Below are positions 33,601 to 34,440 of a DNA stretch of 34,440 nucleotides, in pieces. The DNA is from CAZFBA01 sp964517135 (GTDB taxonomy: Bacteria > Cyanobacteriota > Vampirovibrionia > JBFMGH01). Location of the stretch: NCBI GenBank assembly GCA_964517135.1, contig CAZFBA010000040.1, positions 1-34,440 of the forward strand, read 5' to 3'. Positions within the stretch are counted from its first letter, which is position 1, and the number at the start of each line of letters is the position of its first letter. The notes under the pieces were generated by a model, which was given only the letters and a program-made list of their open reading frames with translations, had not been told where the DNA came from and searched no databases. The position numbers and the translations under genes were made by a program.

Positions 33601-34080
33601 ATGAAAAATATACAACAAATAATTATTATATGCATATGTTTACTTGTGTCCGGGTGTGCCCTGGGAGGAAAGACTAAAACTAATTATGGAGCCCAGGTTG
33701 AACTGCCACAGCGTGGAAACTATACTTCTCCAGGTGAAATACACGTTGTGCCCCTGCCAGGGCAATATAAACAAGAATTAACAATTGAAGAACTTAATAA
33801 AACCTATTATGTGCCTTACTCTGAACTTTTTACGGCCTGTCTTAAAGCCATTAGATCTATGAATTTATCTCTTAAAACCTTTAATTCTACCAGTGGCATT
33901 ATAGAATTTAAAACACTCCAGGGTAACACTTATTATTTGAGGCTTTCTCCTGATTCTGAATTTAATAGTCGCTCTCTTATACGGCTGGCAAGCCCTGATG
34001 GCTCTCGTAGAATTGACAAATCATTTGTAGACAATATATTTAATGCAATCAATTATCAAATAAATAAGACACAGGGCTAA
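33601..34080 (+). CDS. Small lipoprotein of unknown function
   Basis: 159 aa from the ATG at 33601, chosen because TGAGG lies 9 nt upstream; the earlier in-frame ATG at 33586 overlaps that site. Lipoprotein signal: MKNIQQIIIICICLLVSGC with lipobox LVSGC, C19 the lipidated residue and Ala at +2, which favours the outer membrane. The mature part is about 140 aa: a loose, Pro-rich start, then a compact alpha/beta domain (ELFTACLKAIRSMNLSLKTF, GIIEFKTLQGNTYYLRLSP). It resembles DUF3568-like or other small periplasmic folds, but I do not recognise a family. Confidence 0.8.
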   Translation: MKNIQQIIIICICLLVSGCALGGKTKTNYGAQVELPQRGNYTSPGEIHVVPLPGQYKQELTIEELNKTYYVPYSELFTACLKAIRSMNLSLKTFNSTSGIIEFKTLQGNTYYLRLSPDSEFNSRSLIRLASPDGSRRIDKSFVDNIFNAINYQINKTQG

Positions 34081-34157
34081 ATTATACCCATTACAACCAG
34101 TCTATCAAGCATTACTATTAAAACACATATTACTACTATCGGGATATATTCGTTCAT
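34077..34157 (-). CDS. Possible 26-aa membrane peptide
   Basis: ATG at 34157 with a good AAAGGAG 6 nt upstream, then MNEYIPIVVICVLIVMLDR and a short hydrophobic tail. One membrane helix would span about residues 4-17. Its TAG overlaps the stop of the convergent lipoprotein by two bases. Small membrane proteins of this size are often missed; the SD site is the main support. Confidence 0.4.
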   Translation of the reverse strand: MNEYIPIVVICVLIVMLDRLVVMGII

Positions 34158-34440
34158 TTCTTTCTCCTTTAAGTTCCCTGACAATATACAGTATAAAATT
34201 TTTTCTCTTAAAATGATGTGATCACCGCAACAAAGAGGCGTGATTGTCATCACAAAGGGTTTAGTGCCTTTAAATAAAGTATTCTAAACTTCACCAAGAT
34301 TTAATTTATCAATGTATGCAAATAAAAAAGATCAGTGCATAACTTAAAAATTTTTCGATTTTCAAAAATTTTAAAAGTAAAGATTTGGGTTGAACGAGTC
34401 GATTGGCCTGGGCTTTCAAAGCACGTATACGAAGCCAGCA
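34158..34440. other. Gap to the window end
   Basis: No gene seen. Contains the short palindrome GTGATtgtcATCAC near 34241 and, at 34328-34347, a 20-bp segment similar to 32787-32806. It probably holds the promoter of the small minus-strand frame. Confidence 0.35.

Overview
ORGANISM. The window is AT-rich and densely coded. It carries a MotA/MotB/FliL motor cluster, an OmpA-type peptidoglycan-binding domain, a lipoprotein with a clean lipobox, a c-di-GMP-type PilZ protein, and an ABC-exported polysaccharide locus. This fits a motile, diderm, low-GC bacterium. Nothing fixes the phylum. The large Flp-like pilins and odd repeats suggest a poorly sampled lineage, but that is a weak inference. TTG starts behind good Shine-Dalgarno (SD) sites recur (rqcP, the FkbM gene, the first radical SAM gene). 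No tRNA, rRNA or CRISPR array was seen.

LAYOUT. 1-468: GC-rich palindromes, very unlike the surrounding DNA. 469-2060 (-): rqcP-eno. 2485-5312: PilZ protein (+), cytoplasmic-looking matrixin-type zinc protease (-), HDOD protein (+). 5612-7872 (+): motA-motB-fliL. 7888-14413 (-): six-gene glycan operon read as ABC ATPase, glycosyltransferase/methyltransferase fusion, methyltransferase, GT4, FkbM methyltransferase, GT2. 14699-17479: two-piece GT-C-like membrane protein (+) and a second GT2 (-). 17893-18204 (-): RGG-containing zinc-ribbon protein.

18495-28186 (+) is the most unusual block. It holds an unknown Asn/Gln-rich protein, four tandem large pilin-like proteins (335-358 aa) with Flp/class III-like N-termini and paired cysteines, a 125-aa Asn-rich peptide with four NNG-x-x-N repeats, a terminator, and two paralogous 566-aa radical SAM/SPASM proteins. 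Each radical SAM protein has a DUF2934-like segment inside its N-terminal region. I read this as a candidate RiPP-like or surface-protein modification system physically linked to a pilin array. A Ser/Asn/Gly repeat protein with a hydrophobic, Cys-containing C-terminus faces it convergently (28261-29037).

29189-33507 is bounded by two inverted remnants of one IS4-type transposase gene. Between them are an unknown coiled-coil protein, a stand-alone maltokinase-like protein and a small orphan. The right end has a lipoprotein and a possible 26-aa membrane peptide.

HOW IT FITS TOGETHER. Motility genes and a PilZ protein suggest c-di-GMP-linked control of movement. The glycan operon and neighbouring glycosyltransferases build surface polysaccharide. 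The pilin array with peptide maturases probably makes a second, chemically modified surface or secreted product. The window also holds a family of hairpins with fixed outer bases (GGGT...ACCCGAC) but different, fully self-complementary stems, one of them nested in a MITE-like element.
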